A DNA stretch of 64,000 nt, taken from contig CP040001.1 of the NCBI GenBank assembly GCA_013100825.1, positions 829,661 through 893,660 of the forward strand. The letters run 5' to 3'. Shown here one piece after another: positions 52,108 through 61,800 of the stretch (the stretch's first letter is position 1; each line of letters begins with the position of its first letter). This DNA comes from Candidatus Saccharibacteria bacterium oral taxon 488 (GTDB lineage: Bacteria; Patescibacteriota; Saccharimonadia; Saccharimonadales; Saccharimonadaceae). The notes below the pieces were generated by a model that saw nothing but the letters and a program-made list of their open reading frames with translations, ran no database searches and was not told where the DNA came from. Both the position numbers and the translations under genes were made by a program.

Positions 52108-54114
52108 ATGCAATCACTACGATCTATACTCACAAGGCTTAAAAACGACTCGTGTAAAAAATGGCTGTTTCCATCGGCGATTATCATTTGTTTGCTTTTT
52201 GCAACTGGCTTAAAAATTTCCGGGTCTTCGTTTGGCCCGTACTACGATCTATTTCTTCAAGGGAAACCGTCGTCAAATCTCATAGCTGGTGAGACCCGAC
52301 ATATTCGTAGCGATGAGTGGCTGGTTGTTACGCAGTTTACAATTGCACAAAAAGCAGCCGGTTATCCGCTCATCAACAAGAACTTCGGTGATTCTGGAAA
52401 AAATATGAGCCTCGTCTCCGACGCGCCCTATAAAGAGTGGTCGACTATATTCCGCCCTCAGAATCTCGCTTTTTTCATTATACCATTTGAGTTTGCCCTT
52501 GCCTTTAAATGGTGGTTTTTGCTCGCATCATTATTGCTGAGCATATATTTTCTAGCCTTAAAATTCCTTCCCGGCAAATACTCGCTCGCGAGCCTGCTGT
52601 CTATCGTCGGTTCATTTACTCCTTTTATATTCTGGTGGTATCAAACAATCACCATCATGAGCATCGTCTGGGGAATTGTCATACTGCTTACAGCCATGCG
52701 CTTGATAGAACATAGGCCTCTTTCATTTCTCGCTAACTATAAGCGTGGCAATATCATATCGCAGCTCATACTGTCTGGTTCGCTCATTTATTCACTAGTA
52801 GGATTTGCTCTATTGCTATACCCTGCTTTTCAGATTCCCGTCGTAATTACGGTAGGTCTAGTTTTTCTTGGTTATTACATAAACACCTGGAAGAAACTTA
52901 CCAAAAAGACACGCAAGAGACTGTATATCAACACAGTTGTTCTGGCTGGCTCTACCTTAGTGGCCATTGGTATCATCGGCGTATTTTTAATCACTAGGCT
53001 GGATGCGGTGCGAGCCATCTCTGGCACAGACTATCCCGGAGCACGCTTTGTACACTCAGGCACACCGTCACAGGCCGACCTCATTGGATTAGCAGGCTAT
53101 AGTCAGTATCGTCTACAGGATAATTCGTCCATTGGCTCGATTGATCCAAGTAAGGGTAGCATCAATCAGAGCGAACTATCAGCGTCTATCATCATACCTT
53201 TTGCCTTTATTATTCCTATATTACTTATACTTCTTTATCAATGGCGCAAAAAAAGAATGGTAGATTGGGTGGGTGTAGCAATCGTTACTACCTGTCTAGT
53301 CTTCGCTGCACATCTATTCTTGCCGGGGTTTTCCACAATAGCAAAGCCCTTTATGCTGCATCTTGTGCCAATAACGAGGCTTCAGCTTGGCTTGGGCTTT
53401 GTGGGTACTCTTTCGTTACTTTATGTTATCGCCAACAGTAAACAGCTTGTGTCAAAATACCGTCCATGGGTATATCTCTATTCAGGTCTCATGATTATTG
53501 TGTATATTCTAACGATAGTATTTATTATAAAATTTAATCGTAATTTTGCCGGAGACTTACGTATATTAGGTATAGCCGCGATCAGCTTTTCTGGTGGCCT
53601 AGCTCTTGTTTTTATTGGCAAAGAAAAGCTTGGCTTACTGCTGCTATCAGCTCTCTGCATTATGTCAACCATAACCATCCAACCCCTCTACAAAGGCCTC
53701 GGCAGTGGCTATAATAGTAATATAATTACCAACAAAATAGCTTCGCTGTCATCACCTGATGACGCATGGGGACTATCTGGCACGGTTGTTTTGGAGAATT
53801 TTCCACAAATGGCCAATCGCAAATCAATTACCGGGGTTCACACGTATCCTGATAAAGATTTTTGGTCGAAAGTATCCAAGGACAAAACTATTTACAATAG
53901 ATATGCTCACGTACTGCTGTCTGACACAATCACGGACGACTTAAAGCTAACGCAGCCAGATGTGTTCATTGCGCGCTTGAGTTGCAACAACCATCTCGGT
54001 AGAACTATTACTCACGTTCTCGCAACGACTCCCCTCCAACTTCCCTGCTACAAATTAATTGATCAAACCACGGTGGGTGGTGGTACTATCATGTTTTATA
54101 AAAGAACCCCGTAA
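52108..54114 (+). CDS. Large multipass membrane protein, GT-C/YfhO-like
   Basis: A 668-residue protein with about twelve membrane helices. After helix 1 comes an outer loop with ETRHIRSDEWLVVTQFTIAQ, in which the RSDEW motif is reminiscent of YfhO/GT-C-type membrane transferases whose first outer loop carries catalytic acids. The last 150 residues are soluble and extracytoplasmic. I chose ATG 52108 from the -10 spacing. A lipid-linked-sugar glycosyltransferase is the best guess; firm family membership cannot be claimed by eye. Confidence 0.6.
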   Translation: MQSLRSILTRLKNDSCKKWLFPSAIIICLLFATGLKISGSSFGPYYDLFLQGKPSSNLIAGETRHIRSDEWLVVTQFTIAQKAAGYPLINKNFGDSGKNMSLVSDAPYKEWSTIFRPQNLAFFIIPFEFALAFKWWFLLASLLLSIYFLALKFLPGKYSLASLLSIVGSFTPFIFWWYQTITIMSIVWGIVILLTAMRLIEHRPLSFLANYKRGNIISQLILSGSLIYSLVGFALLLYPAFQIPVVITVGLVFLGYYINTWKKLTKKTRKRLYINTVVLAGSTLVAIGIIGVFLITRLDAVRAISGTDYPGARFVHSGTPSQADLIGLAGYSQYRLQDNSSIGSIDPSKGSINQSELSASIIIPFAFIIPILLILLYQWRKKRMVDWVGVAIVTTCLVFAAHLFLPGFSTIAKPFMLHLVPITRLQLGLGFVGTLSLLYVIANSKQLVSKYRPWVYLYSGLMIIVYILTIVFIIKFNRNFAGDLRILGIAAISFSGGLALVFIGKEKLGLLLLSALCIMSTITIQPLYKGLGSGYNSNIITNKIASLSSPDDAWGLSGTVVLENFPQMANRKSITGVHTYPDKDFWSKVSKDKTIYNRYAHVLLSDTITDDLKLTQPDVFIARLSCNNHLGRTITHVLATTPLQLPCYKLIDQTTVGGGTIMFYKRTP

Positions 54115-54175
54115 AGTCTTTACTATATCATTAGTACTTGCTATGATTAACCATAAAGGGAATAATCTACTAATT

Positions 54176-54763
54176 ATGAGAATACAGAAAAAACGAAACC
54201 ATAAAAAAATAGTCTTGGTATTGGTTGTGTTGTTTTTGCTATTAACCGGGTACGCTTTAATGGCCTATGGGTTTAAATTTTGGCCTTTTACGAAAAATCA
54301 ATTTACTGAAGCAACAGAGGAACAAAAAACAGCTGGCAACAATATAAAAGAAAAGTCATTAGAAAACACAACCGAGGGAGCAGGAGATAAAAAATCTTCG
54401 CCGCAACCCAAAACACCGCGAGGTAGCGACCCCTCCCCGGCGCCAACTCCGTCGCCAAACGGTGGTAAGTCGACGGTTGGAGTGAGCATAACCGCCGCAA
54501 CAGTCGATAAGTCTACTGCTACCCTTTACGTACGCGGTCTTATCCAAACCATTTCTTCAAACAGCACCTGCACCCTGTCGATGCGTCACAGCAGTGGACG
54601 AACATATTCAAGTAGCGCCGGGTCACAGGCAGGACCGAGCACCTCCAGCTGTAAGGGCTTTAATGTACCCCTTTCTCAACTGACCCCGGGAAAATGGACA
54701 ATAACAATTCACTATGAGGATGCTACCGTTACTGGTAGCGCCGAGGGGGAGGTAACTATATGA
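54176..54763 (+). CDS. Membrane-anchored protein with disordered linker and small outer domain
   Basis: A 195-residue protein, MRIQKKRNHKKIVLVLVVLF, with a basic start, one membrane helix (IVLVLVVLFLLLTGYALMA), a 65-residue Lys/Glu/Pro/Ser-rich linker, and a beta-rich C-terminal domain (VSITAATVDKSTATLYVRGL; CTLSMRHSSGRTYSSS; PGKWTITIHYEDATVTGSAE) with two cysteines that could form a disulfide. Its stop overlaps the next gene's ATG by 4 nt. Not recognised; a surface adaptor for the downstream secreted protein is possible. ATG 54143 is an alternative start. Confidence 0.65.
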   Translation: MRIQKKRNHKKIVLVLVVLFLLLTGYALMAYGFKFWPFTKNQFTEATEEQKTAGNNIKEKSLENTTEGAGDKKSSPQPKTPRGSDPSPAPTPSPNGGKSTVGVSITAATVDKSTATLYVRGLIQTISSNSTCTLSMRHSSGRTYSSSAGSQAGPSTSSCKGFNVPLSQLTPGKWTITIHYEDATVTGSAEGEVTI

Positions 54764-56457
54764 AAAAGTTTCTACTCAGCGTAGGACTGTCGATATCAAT
54801 CTGCCTGGGAGTATTGTTTACTTCATTACCAGTGTCGGCTACCTTGAATGATTTTGATCCAGGCAACATCATGGATGATACAGTTGCCACCAATTATGGA
54901 TCTATGAATGCGCAGCAAATTCAAGCTTTTCTCAACAGCAAAGTTCCCCAATGCGACACTAACGGATCTCAACCGGCAAGAGAGTTCGGAAGGCCCGACA
55001 TTAGCCGTGCTCAGTATGCTTCTTTGCGCGGCTGGCATGGTCCACCGTATACCTGTCTACGTGATTACCGATCGGGAGATAGAAGAAGTGCTGCTCAATT
55101 AATTTTTGATGCCGCCCAAAAATATCACGTCAACCCTCAACTTCTTATAGTTCTTCTACAAAAGGAGCAGGCGTTAGTGACTGATGTTTGGCCAACGCGC
55201 GGTCAATTTAGAAGTGCAACCGGCTACGGCTGTCCAGACACGGCCGCCTGTGATAGTAAATATTTTGGCTTAGAAAACCAACTAGAGTGGGCCGCAAAAC
55301 ACTTCCATTACATCATTACTCGTAATCCGAATTGGTATTCCCCATATACGACCGGCGTTAATTTTGTCCGCTGGAGTCCAAATGCAGCCTGCGGTGGATC
55401 GCATGTAAATATTCAAAACTGGACAACTGCCGCACTCTATAGCTATACACCATATCAACCAAACGCCGCAGCTTTAGCTGCCGGCTATGGCACGGGGAAC
55501 GGTTGTAGTGCCTACGGAAATCGTAATTTCTACAATTATTTTACTGATTGGTTTGGCGGTACTCGTTCAAGCAGCTCCTTCGCCTGTCGAGACGGTCAAA
55601 ATCTACCCGGCGTTGCAACCGGTGCTCGAATTGCACCAACCAGAATAAATGGTAACCGAGATACATTAACGATCACCGTACCAAATAACACTGGCAGTAA
55701 ATGCGCGGAGATGCACACGTGGGCAGATGCTCACCTACAAACATGGTCACAACATGTCGCCACAAATTCATACACATTCAATCAACAATACAGTAAAGTT
55801 ATCTCGCAAAAAGTAAATCACAGGAATACAGTATTAACGAAAGTCGACTATAATGGTACGGCAAGTGGACGAGTTGAGTTTCATACCTGGACTCAAGACG
55901 GGTTGCGCTGGCTAGCACATACCGCAACAACCGCCGGACCGATAGACCCACGATTATCAGAGGTTATTACCGCTGACACTAACGGCGACGGGGTGGATGA
56001 ATACTATTTAATTAACTACGAGCAGACCAACACCGGAATGATTGAGGTGCACGGCTGGAGTAATAACGGTACAAGTTGGTTCCGACATACCGCGACAAGT
56101 CATCCCGCCGCCAGCATGAATACAGGTCGAGTCATCGCTGCCGATCTTGATGGCGACAAGAAGGACGAGTTTATCTACGTTAAATACAGCAACACTTCGA
56201 GCGGACGAGTTGAGTTTCATGTTTGGGATTCATCATTAAAGAACTGGGTACGTCATACCGCCAGCAATTACCCGCAAGCCGGCTATGTGGTAGCTACAAA
56301 TGATATAGTGGCAGCTGATCTGTTTGGTAGAGGTAGAGACACGATCTATTACATTAAATACCGAGACACCCCTCATAATAAAATTGAGGTTCATGGGTGG
56401 GGCGATAATCAGCAATCGTGGGACAGCCACATATCGACCTCATCGGGTACATACTAA
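54760..56457 (+). CDS. Secreted lysozyme-like/glucosaminidase-like protein with FG-GAP-type repeats
   Basis: A 565-residue protein with a signal peptide (MKKFLLSVGLSISICLGVLF, cleavage after SLPVSA). Residues 30-270 form a muramidase/glucosaminidase-like domain with NPQLLIVLLQKEQALVTDVW (candidate catalytic Glu), LENQLEWAAKHFHYI and NFYNYFTDWFG. The C-terminal 300 residues hold repeated modules with Ca-binding-like loops, ADTNGDGVDEYYLI and AADLDGDKKDEFIYVKY, and recurring GRVEFHTW/IEVHGW strands, like VCBS/FG-GAP propeller blades. It could remodel the host or own cell wall and bind glycans. The enzymatic class is an inference. Confidence 0.7.
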   Translation: MKKFLLSVGLSISICLGVLFTSLPVSATLNDFDPGNIMDDTVATNYGSMNAQQIQAFLNSKVPQCDTNGSQPAREFGRPDISRAQYASLRGWHGPPYTCLRDYRSGDRRSAAQLIFDAAQKYHVNPQLLIVLLQKEQALVTDVWPTRGQFRSATGYGCPDTAACDSKYFGLENQLEWAAKHFHYIITRNPNWYSPYTTGVNFVRWSPNAACGGSHVNIQNWTTAALYSYTPYQPNAAALAAGYGTGNGCSAYGNRNFYNYFTDWFGGTRSSSSFACRDGQNLPGVATGARIAPTRINGNRDTLTITVPNNTGSKCAEMHTWADAHLQTWSQHVATNSYTFNQQYSKVISQKVNHRNTVLTKVDYNGTASGRVEFHTWTQDGLRWLAHTATTAGPIDPRLSEVITADTNGDGVDEYYLINYEQTNTGMIEVHGWSNNGTSWFRHTATSHPAASMNTGRVIAADLDGDKKDEFIYVKYSNTSSGRVEFHVWDSSLKNWVRHTASNYPQAGYVVATNDIVAADLFGRGRDTIYYIKYRDTPHNKIEVHGWGDNQQSWDSHISTSSGTY

Positions 56458-56483
56458 GTCTCTCGGGTGTAGGTATTTCAAAT

Positions 56484-56506
56484 ATCCCCGCCAGTAAGGC
56501 GGGGAT
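56484..56506. terminator. Bidirectional hairpin between convergent genes
   Basis: ATCCCCGCC-AGTAA-GGCGGGGAT, a perfect 9-bp stem between the secreted-protein and GT2 genes. There is no T-run on either side, so termination is presumed from position only. Confidence 0.45.
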
Positions 56507-56528
56507 GATGGCTATTGCGGTATGTGTT

Positions 56529-58337
56529 TTATTTGGGTAAGCGATAGCCCGGTCCAAATTGCTCAAAATTATCGTTATAGAACGGGTCACGCTTTAAATA
56601 ATCGCCCCACCTTTTACGCATCTCGTTTTGCGCTTCTTGTAGCTCGGTGCTGTCTCTTTCGCTCGTATTGATGCGCCCAACACTCTTTGATTCATAATGA
56701 AATAGTTCAGCATAAGGAGTGTACAGATTGTAGTAACCCTTTTTACGCAGCTTAAGGTTTAGATCAACATCATTATAGGTAACCCGCAGCTTTGGGTCAA
56801 AGCCGCCAACCTCATCAAACTTCTTCCGACTCACCATACTACACGCAGCGGTTACGGCCGATACATTGCGAATATTAGCCGTGTAAATATAGGTAAATAT
56901 ATCAACCCGCTGATCCTCGCCATAAAATGGATGAAACGCTATATCTCGTTCCGACAGGACAATCCCGGCATGCTGAATGGTCTTATCTTCGAACAATAGC
57001 TTTGGCCCAACCATACCAATTTCCGACCTTTGAGCATGTTCCAACAGTGCCTGTATCCAGTCGTGCGTAATAACTTTGGTGTCATTATTTAAGAATAAAA
57101 GATATTCTCCACGAGAAGCTTTTGCCCCCTGGTTGCAAGCATCTGAAAAATTAAATTTCTTTTTATAATTAACGATGGTTACGCTTTCAAGACCACTGGT
57201 TAGCTTTTTGTAAAAATCTTTAACCTGCTTATCTGTCGACCCCGTATCAACAATGACGATTTCAAAATACGGATACGTTGTGTCTTCAATAATTGATTCG
57301 ACGCAGTTCTTGATATAGGTAAAGTTATCCTTAGTCGGAATAATAATTGACACGAGCGGATTATTCGGTATGACGTACTTCTTGCGCCAAAAACCCAATG
57401 CAATATGAGCGTCAATGGATGCATTTTCTTTTCTCTGCTTGACACTATCACGAATTACCCGCTTTTGATTTACATAGGCATACGGCTTGCTACCGGCATT
57501 CATAGCGGTTGAGGTTTCCGACTTGCGCCAATGATATAGGATCTTCGGAATATGATAAATGTTATCTGTTTGAGCGGCAATCTTCAAGAATAAATCCCAG
57601 TCTTGCGCTCCTTGTGTACCCGGCGTAAAGCCGCCAACCTTTTTCATGGTGCTGGTTTTCATTGTTGCAAAATGAGTGACCATATTGCATGAATTCATAA
57701 AGTCGGGGCTCCAGTCCGGCTTAAAGAACGGCTCTATATGATTGTTCTCCTGATCAATTTTATCTTCATCAGTGTATATAAGCTCCACCTCAGGATACTT
57801 ATTGATCACATTAACAGCCTCAAACAGTGCATTGGGCGCTAATATATCATCGTGATCAAGAAGCGATATGTATTCTCCTTTTGCCATAGCGAGGGCGGTG
57901 TTTGATGACTCGGCTATATGACCATTTTTTTTACGGAAAGTTGCTGTAATGTTGTCATATTTTTTTACATATTCCCTAACAACATGCTTCGTCTGCTCGT
58001 TCGTAGAATTATCATCAGAAATACATAATTCCCAATTATCATAACTCTGGGCCAGCACTGAATCAATACAAATACGAAGGTACTCTGGATTTGTATTGTA
58101 TGTTGGTAGCAAAATGCTAATCAGCGGACGGTAACGAAACTTTTTAGACTGCTCTTTTTGTTCACTAAGTTGCTCGGCCGTCAGTGTGTGCTTGCCAAAC
58201 CACTCAATGTATTCATCGTATCTCTTTTTATTTACAATTTTACGATCGCGATACAGACGAATTTGTTTTCGACCGTATGACGGATGTAATGTTGCGCGGA
58301 CAGCAAATTTTGCGCTATTGATAATCATATTTTTCAT
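56529..58337 (-). CDS. Tandem GT2 glycosyltransferase (rhamnosyltransferase-like)
   Basis: A 602-residue protein with two GT2 domains. The first (residues about 70-300) reads PLISILLPTYNTNPEYLRIC, ISLLDHDDILAPNALFEAVN. The second (335-600) reads PLVSIIIPTKDNFTYIKNCV, YLLFLNNDTKVITHDWIQAL, ending FDEVGGFDPKLRVTYNDVDL. Such double enzymes extend polysaccharides with two alternating transfers; rhamnose is plausible given the rml genes. Located directly after wzt in the operon wzm-wzt-GT. Confidence 0.92.
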   Translation of the reverse strand: MKNMIINSAKFAVRATLHPSYGRKQIRLYRDRKIVNKKRYDEYIEWFGKHTLTAEQLSEQKEQSKKFRYRPLISILLPTYNTNPEYLRICIDSVLAQSYDNWELCISDDNSTNEQTKHVVREYVKKYDNITATFRKKNGHIAESSNTALAMAKGEYISLLDHDDILAPNALFEAVNVINKYPEVELIYTDEDKIDQENNHIEPFFKPDWSPDFMNSCNMVTHFATMKTSTMKKVGGFTPGTQGAQDWDLFLKIAAQTDNIYHIPKILYHWRKSETSTAMNAGSKPYAYVNQKRVIRDSVKQRKENASIDAHIALGFWRKKYVIPNNPLVSIIIPTKDNFTYIKNCVESIIEDTTYPYFEIVIVDTGSTDKQVKDFYKKLTSGLESVTIVNYKKKFNFSDACNQGAKASRGEYLLFLNNDTKVITHDWIQALLEHAQRSEIGMVGPKLLFEDKTIQHAGIVLSERDIAFHPFYGEDQRVDIFTYIYTANIRNVSAVTAACSMVSRKKFDEVGGFDPKLRVTYNDVDLNLKLRKKGYYNLYTPYAELFHYESKSVGRINTSERDSTELQEAQNEMRKRWGDYLKRDPFYNDNFEQFGPGYRLPK

Positions 58338-58347
58338 GTTGCTTTAC

Positions 58348-59508
58348 TCATCTCCCTTCATATAATTTCCATTCTCCCAACAACTTCATCGGCCCATCAC
58401 GAAATTTGTCCTTTCCTTTTATAACAAACGAGAAAGCGCGTGGCAAATGTTTGACAATACCGTCGTCAATCCGACGATGTAGTGATATGTGAATATCATA
58501 TCTTCCAGGATTAAAACAGTCTAGCTGCTGCTTAAAATTAATCTCCCTTCCATTTTTGATAAAGTGCTGCGGCGTATCTCTGCAATTACGATCAGCAAAC
58601 ACAAATCCACCATATACAAAAGAAATATTGACAAACAAGTCCTCAGAGATACCGTCAACAATAACGCCAATATCAAGTGTTTCTTTTTGGGTAAAAGACT
58701 TTTTATCCGGTAAATCAACAATCATCTCCACTGAATCGTCTTGAGATTCCTCCTCCGCCTTGGTGATGGTCTCGATATTTATCTCGGTATATAGGTCAGC
58801 GATCTCTTGAGGAGACCCGATATGCTTAATGCGACCACTCTCTATATACATAGCTCTTGAACAAAATCGCCGCACAGCATTCATGTCATGCGTGACAAAA
58901 ACTACTGTTTGACCACTTCGCTTAACCTTTTCAAAATAATCAAAGCATTTCTGCTGAAATGCCGCGTCACCAACAGCCAGCACCTCATCGAGCATCAGGA
59001 TGTCACCACGGGCTTTAATCGCCACTGAAAACGCCAATCTAACCTGCATTCCTGATGAATAGTTTTTTAGTTTTTCTTCCATAAAATCTGCCAACTCGGA
59101 AAATTCGACAATATCATCGTACATCAATTCCATCTCTTTATGGCTAAATCCTAATAGGGCACCGTTTAGAAATATATTTTCTCGACCGGTCAACTCGGGG
59201 TTAAAACCAACCCCAAGCTCAATAAACGGAACGAGAGATCCGTTTACCTGCACCGAACCCCCTGTTGGCGTATAAATTTGAGCGATTGATTTTAGTAGTG
59301 TACTCTTTCCTGACCCATTTTTACCAACTATACCAAAGAACTCGCCTTTTTTAATCTCAAATGAAATATCTTTTAGGGGAGTAAACTCTCGATACCCTTT
59401 TTTGCCTTTAAGATAATTGATTGTTTTTTGCTTGATACCGTTACTGGCTTCTGTTGGTATTTTGAATGTTTTTGTCAGCGTGTTAACGGCCACCGCAATA
59501 TCGTCCAT
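58348..59508 (-). CDS. wzt: Polysaccharide ABC exporter ATPase Wzt with C-terminal glycan-binding domain
   Basis: A 386-residue protein. The ATPase has GIVGKNGSGKSTLLKSIAQI (Walker A), LKNYSSGMQVRLAFSVAIKA (signature), DILMLDEVLAVGDAAFQQKC (Walker B) and VTHDMNAVRRFC (H-loop). Residues about 250-386 form a beta-sandwich extension typical of Wzt proteins that recognise the glycan end (VEMIVDLPDKKSFTQKETLD; RYDIHISLHRRIDDGIVKHL). The start has GGAGGAG and is 2 nt from the wzm stop. Confidence 0.93.
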   Translation of the reverse strand: MDDIAVAVNTLTKTFKIPTEASNGIKQKTINYLKGKKGYREFTPLKDISFEIKKGEFFGIVGKNGSGKSTLLKSIAQIYTPTGGSVQVNGSLVPFIELGVGFNPELTGRENIFLNGALLGFSHKEMELMYDDIVEFSELADFMEEKLKNYSSGMQVRLAFSVAIKARGDILMLDEVLAVGDAAFQQKCFDYFEKVKRSGQTVVFVTHDMNAVRRFCSRAMYIESGRIKHIGSPQEIADLYTEINIETITKAEEESQDDSVEMIVDLPDKKSFTQKETLDIGVIVDGISEDLFVNISFVYGGFVFADRNCRDTPQHFIKNGREINFKQQLDCFNPGRYDIHISLHRRIDDGIVKHLPRAFSFVIKGKDKFRDGPMKLLGEWKLYEGR

Positions 59509-59510
59509 CG

Positions 59511-60320
59511 TTAAATCTCCTCCGCAAATGTTCTTGAACGCTTCTTAAAATACCATATCGCAAACACACCGACTATCACTATCACGAGAAACGGTATTGA
59601 TAACATCCATATGTTTAGCCGATCCCACATCACCATCGTATCTTTAGTAATGAGGATATATCTACTGTCCTGAATAATCTGCGTAACCGGATTAAGAAAA
59701 AGCAGATCAACCGCAACACTACTCTTTTGTAAAACCATTTGAAGTGGATAGATAACAGGCGTTGCATAAAATGCAGCCTGAGTAATCACCTCCCACAAAT
59801 AACCCGTATCTCGTGATTTAACGTTGAGAGCTGACAAGAAAAAAGCGATACCTAACGCAAATATGTATAGCTCAATGATAAGCGGTAGAATAAGCAGTGA
59901 CATCCAAGACAGCTGTACACCACTAACAAAAATGAATAATAGCACAACAATCATATTAAAAAACAGATTTATCAGAGAGGAGACTGTCCCAGAGATAACA
60001 ACGATGTACTTTGGAAAATTAATTTTTCTAAGCAGATCACCCCGGCTTACTATAGAATTCAGGCCTTGATTAGTTGCTTCTACAAAAAAATTCCACAAGA
60101 TTATACCCAATAATAGATATACCGGAAAATGTTGGATATTTCTTCCAACACCGAGGAACTTATCAAACACTATGTATAATATGGAAAAAAGAAAAAGCGG
60201 CTTGAGGATACTCCACACATATCCGAGCATAGAACCCTGGTAGCGCAACTTAAAATCTGTAACAACCAATTCCCTTAGGAGAATTCTGTTTTTTCTACTA
60301 AAAATTTCCAACCATTTCAT
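59511..60320 (-). CDS. wzm: Polysaccharide ABC exporter permease Wzm
   Basis: A 269-residue ABC-2-type permease, MKWLEIFSRKNRILLRELVV, with the conserved DFKLRYQGSMLGYVWSILKP start, six membrane helices (LLGIILWNFFVEATNQGLNS, then FFNMIVVLLFIFVSGVQL) and YATPVIYPLQMV near the end. With Wzt it exports a lipid-linked polysaccharide. ATG 60320 is preferred; GTG 60332 sits 2 nt after the -10 TATAAT (60340-60335), giving a very short leader. It is divergent from the GT2 gene at 60359. Confidence 0.9.
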   Translation of the reverse strand: MKWLEIFSRKNRILLRELVVTDFKLRYQGSMLGYVWSILKPLFLFSILYIVFDKFLGVGRNIQHFPVYLLLGIILWNFFVEATNQGLNSIVSRGDLLRKINFPKYIVVISGTVSSLINLFFNMIVVLLFIFVSGVQLSWMSLLILPLIIELYIFALGIAFFLSALNVKSRDTGYLWEVITQAAFYATPVIYPLQMVLQKSSVAVDLLFLNPVTQIIQDSRYILITKDTMVMWDRLNIWMLSIPFLVIVIVGVFAIWYFKKRSRTFAEEI

Positions 60321-60358
60321 AATCTGTATCACTTATTATACAATACGAGAGGAGTATT

Positions 60359-61372
60359 ATGAATAGACTTGCGATTATCGTTCTTAATTGGAATGGTTCA
60401 GATGATGCCATAGAGTGTATTAAGTCACTAACGAGCCAGACGCTAAAGCCTGCTATTATCATAGTGGACAACAATTCGAGTGATAATTCTGTTGATATAT
60501 TTGAAAGCTATATCGCATCTCATCAAAAAGAAGATATCACTTTAATTAAAAACCCACGAAATCTAGGGTTTGCCGGCGGTATTAATACTGGCCTGAGGTA
60601 CGCACTTACCCAAAAGTTTGAGTTTGTGGGTGTTCTTAACCCTGATGCAGTTGCTGATACTAATTGGTGTAAATCCCTGTTAAGCGAGCTGTCTGGTCAT
60701 GATGGTTGCGGTATCGTGACTGGGTTGTTAGCCAGACGAGACGGAAAAACTATTGACTCTTCAGGTGATTTTTATACCACCTGGGGCCTGCCTGGTCCAC
60801 GTGGTCGTGATGAACCTATCAAAAATGCACCGGACAAACCTGGCGAGGTTTTTGGCGCAACTGGCGGCGGGGCAATTTACCGCGCAGCAATTTTTAACGA
60901 CATTGACATGTTTGACGAGGACTTCTTCATGTATTACGAAGATGTCGATCTTAGTTTTCGCGCCCAGCTGGCTGGCTGGAAAGTCCGCTTTACACCTGAA
61001 GCCGTTGCCTACCACAAGGTTGGCGCTAGCAGCAAGAAAGTACCAGGTCTCGCCGTTTACAACACCTTCAAAAACCTACCGTTGGTCTTTATTAAAAACG
61101 TTCCAGGAAAGTTATTTTGGTATATTGGTCTGCGCTTTTTCCTGGCATATTGGCTAATTTTCGCTAGCGCTGTCCGCCACGGTAACGGCTGGCCCGCGCT
61201 TAAAGGTGTGCTGGTTTCAATCATTCACAAGCCTGCCGCTTACTACAAACGCGTATCAATTCAGAGAAGCCGCAAGGTTTCCGTCGACTACATCCATGGC
61301 ATTATTCATGATGGACCGTTACCTAATCAAACCGGGCTATTAAAATTTAAGCGGTTTTTCAGAATGAGATAA
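60359..61372 (+). CDS. GT2 glycosyltransferase (rhamnosyltransferase-like)
   Basis: A 337-residue protein, MNRLAIIVLNWNGSDDAIEC, with IIVDNNSSDNSVDIFESYI, NPRNLGFAGGINTGLRYALT, GVLNPDAVAD (DXD-like) and DMFDEDFFMYYEDVDLSFRA. This is the dTDP-rhamnosyltransferase subclass pattern. The ATG has GAGGAG upstream. It probably acts with the wzm-wzt exporter; GtrA follows 20 nt later. Confidence 0.93.
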   Translation: MNRLAIIVLNWNGSDDAIECIKSLTSQTLKPAIIIVDNNSSDNSVDIFESYIASHQKEDITLIKNPRNLGFAGGINTGLRYALTQKFEFVGVLNPDAVADTNWCKSLLSELSGHDGCGIVTGLLARRDGKTIDSSGDFYTTWGLPGPRGRDEPIKNAPDKPGEVFGATGGGAIYRAAIFNDIDMFDEDFFMYYEDVDLSFRAQLAGWKVRFTPEAVAYHKVGASSKKVPGLAVYNTFKNLPLVFIKNVPGKLFWYIGLRFFLAYWLIFASAVRHGNGWPALKGVLVSIIHKPAAYYKRVSIQRSRKVSVDYIHGIIHDGPLPNQTGLLKFKRFFRMR

Positions 61373-61392
61373 TATCATGGCAGTATGCGACC

Positions 61393-61800
61393 ATGTTAAC
61401 CAAACACGCCACCAAGTTCCGCTACCTCCTCATCGGCACCATCAACACCGCCATTGATTTTGGTGTGTTGTTTATGTTGACCTGGTTTATCAGCACGCCG
61501 AAAGAATTAGCCAACATTATCTCGACAACCATCGCCTTTAGTTTCAGCTTTGTCGCCAATCGATCATTCACCTTTCGCTCACGCACCGGCAATGTTCGCC
61601 GTCAGCTACTCCTCTTTGCCCTCGTCACCCTGTTTGGTCTCTGGGTAATTCAGACGATCATTATTGCGCTACTCGCGCCAATTTTCATTAGCTTTAATTT
61701 CAGTCAGCCGACAGCACTATTCGCCAGTAAGCTCATCGCCACGGTCGCCAGCCTCATCTGGAACTACCTGCTCTACACCAATGTTGTCTTCAAAGATTAA
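61393..61800 (+). CDS. GtrA-family membrane protein
   Basis: A 135-residue protein, MLTKHATKFRYLLIGTINTA, with four membrane helices, IDFGVLFMLTWFI, SFVANRSFTFRSRTG and IATVASLIWNYLLYTNVVF. It is intact and similar to the broken copy at 33266, so it serves as a template for that gene's missing end. Converges on jag, overlapping stops by 4 nt. Confidence 0.88.
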   Translation: MLTKHATKFRYLLIGTINTAIDFGVLFMLTWFISTPKELANIISTTIAFSFSFVANRSFTFRSRTGNVRRQLLLFALVTLFGLWVIQTIIIALLAPIFISFNFSQPTALFASKLIATVASLIWNYLLYTNVVFKD

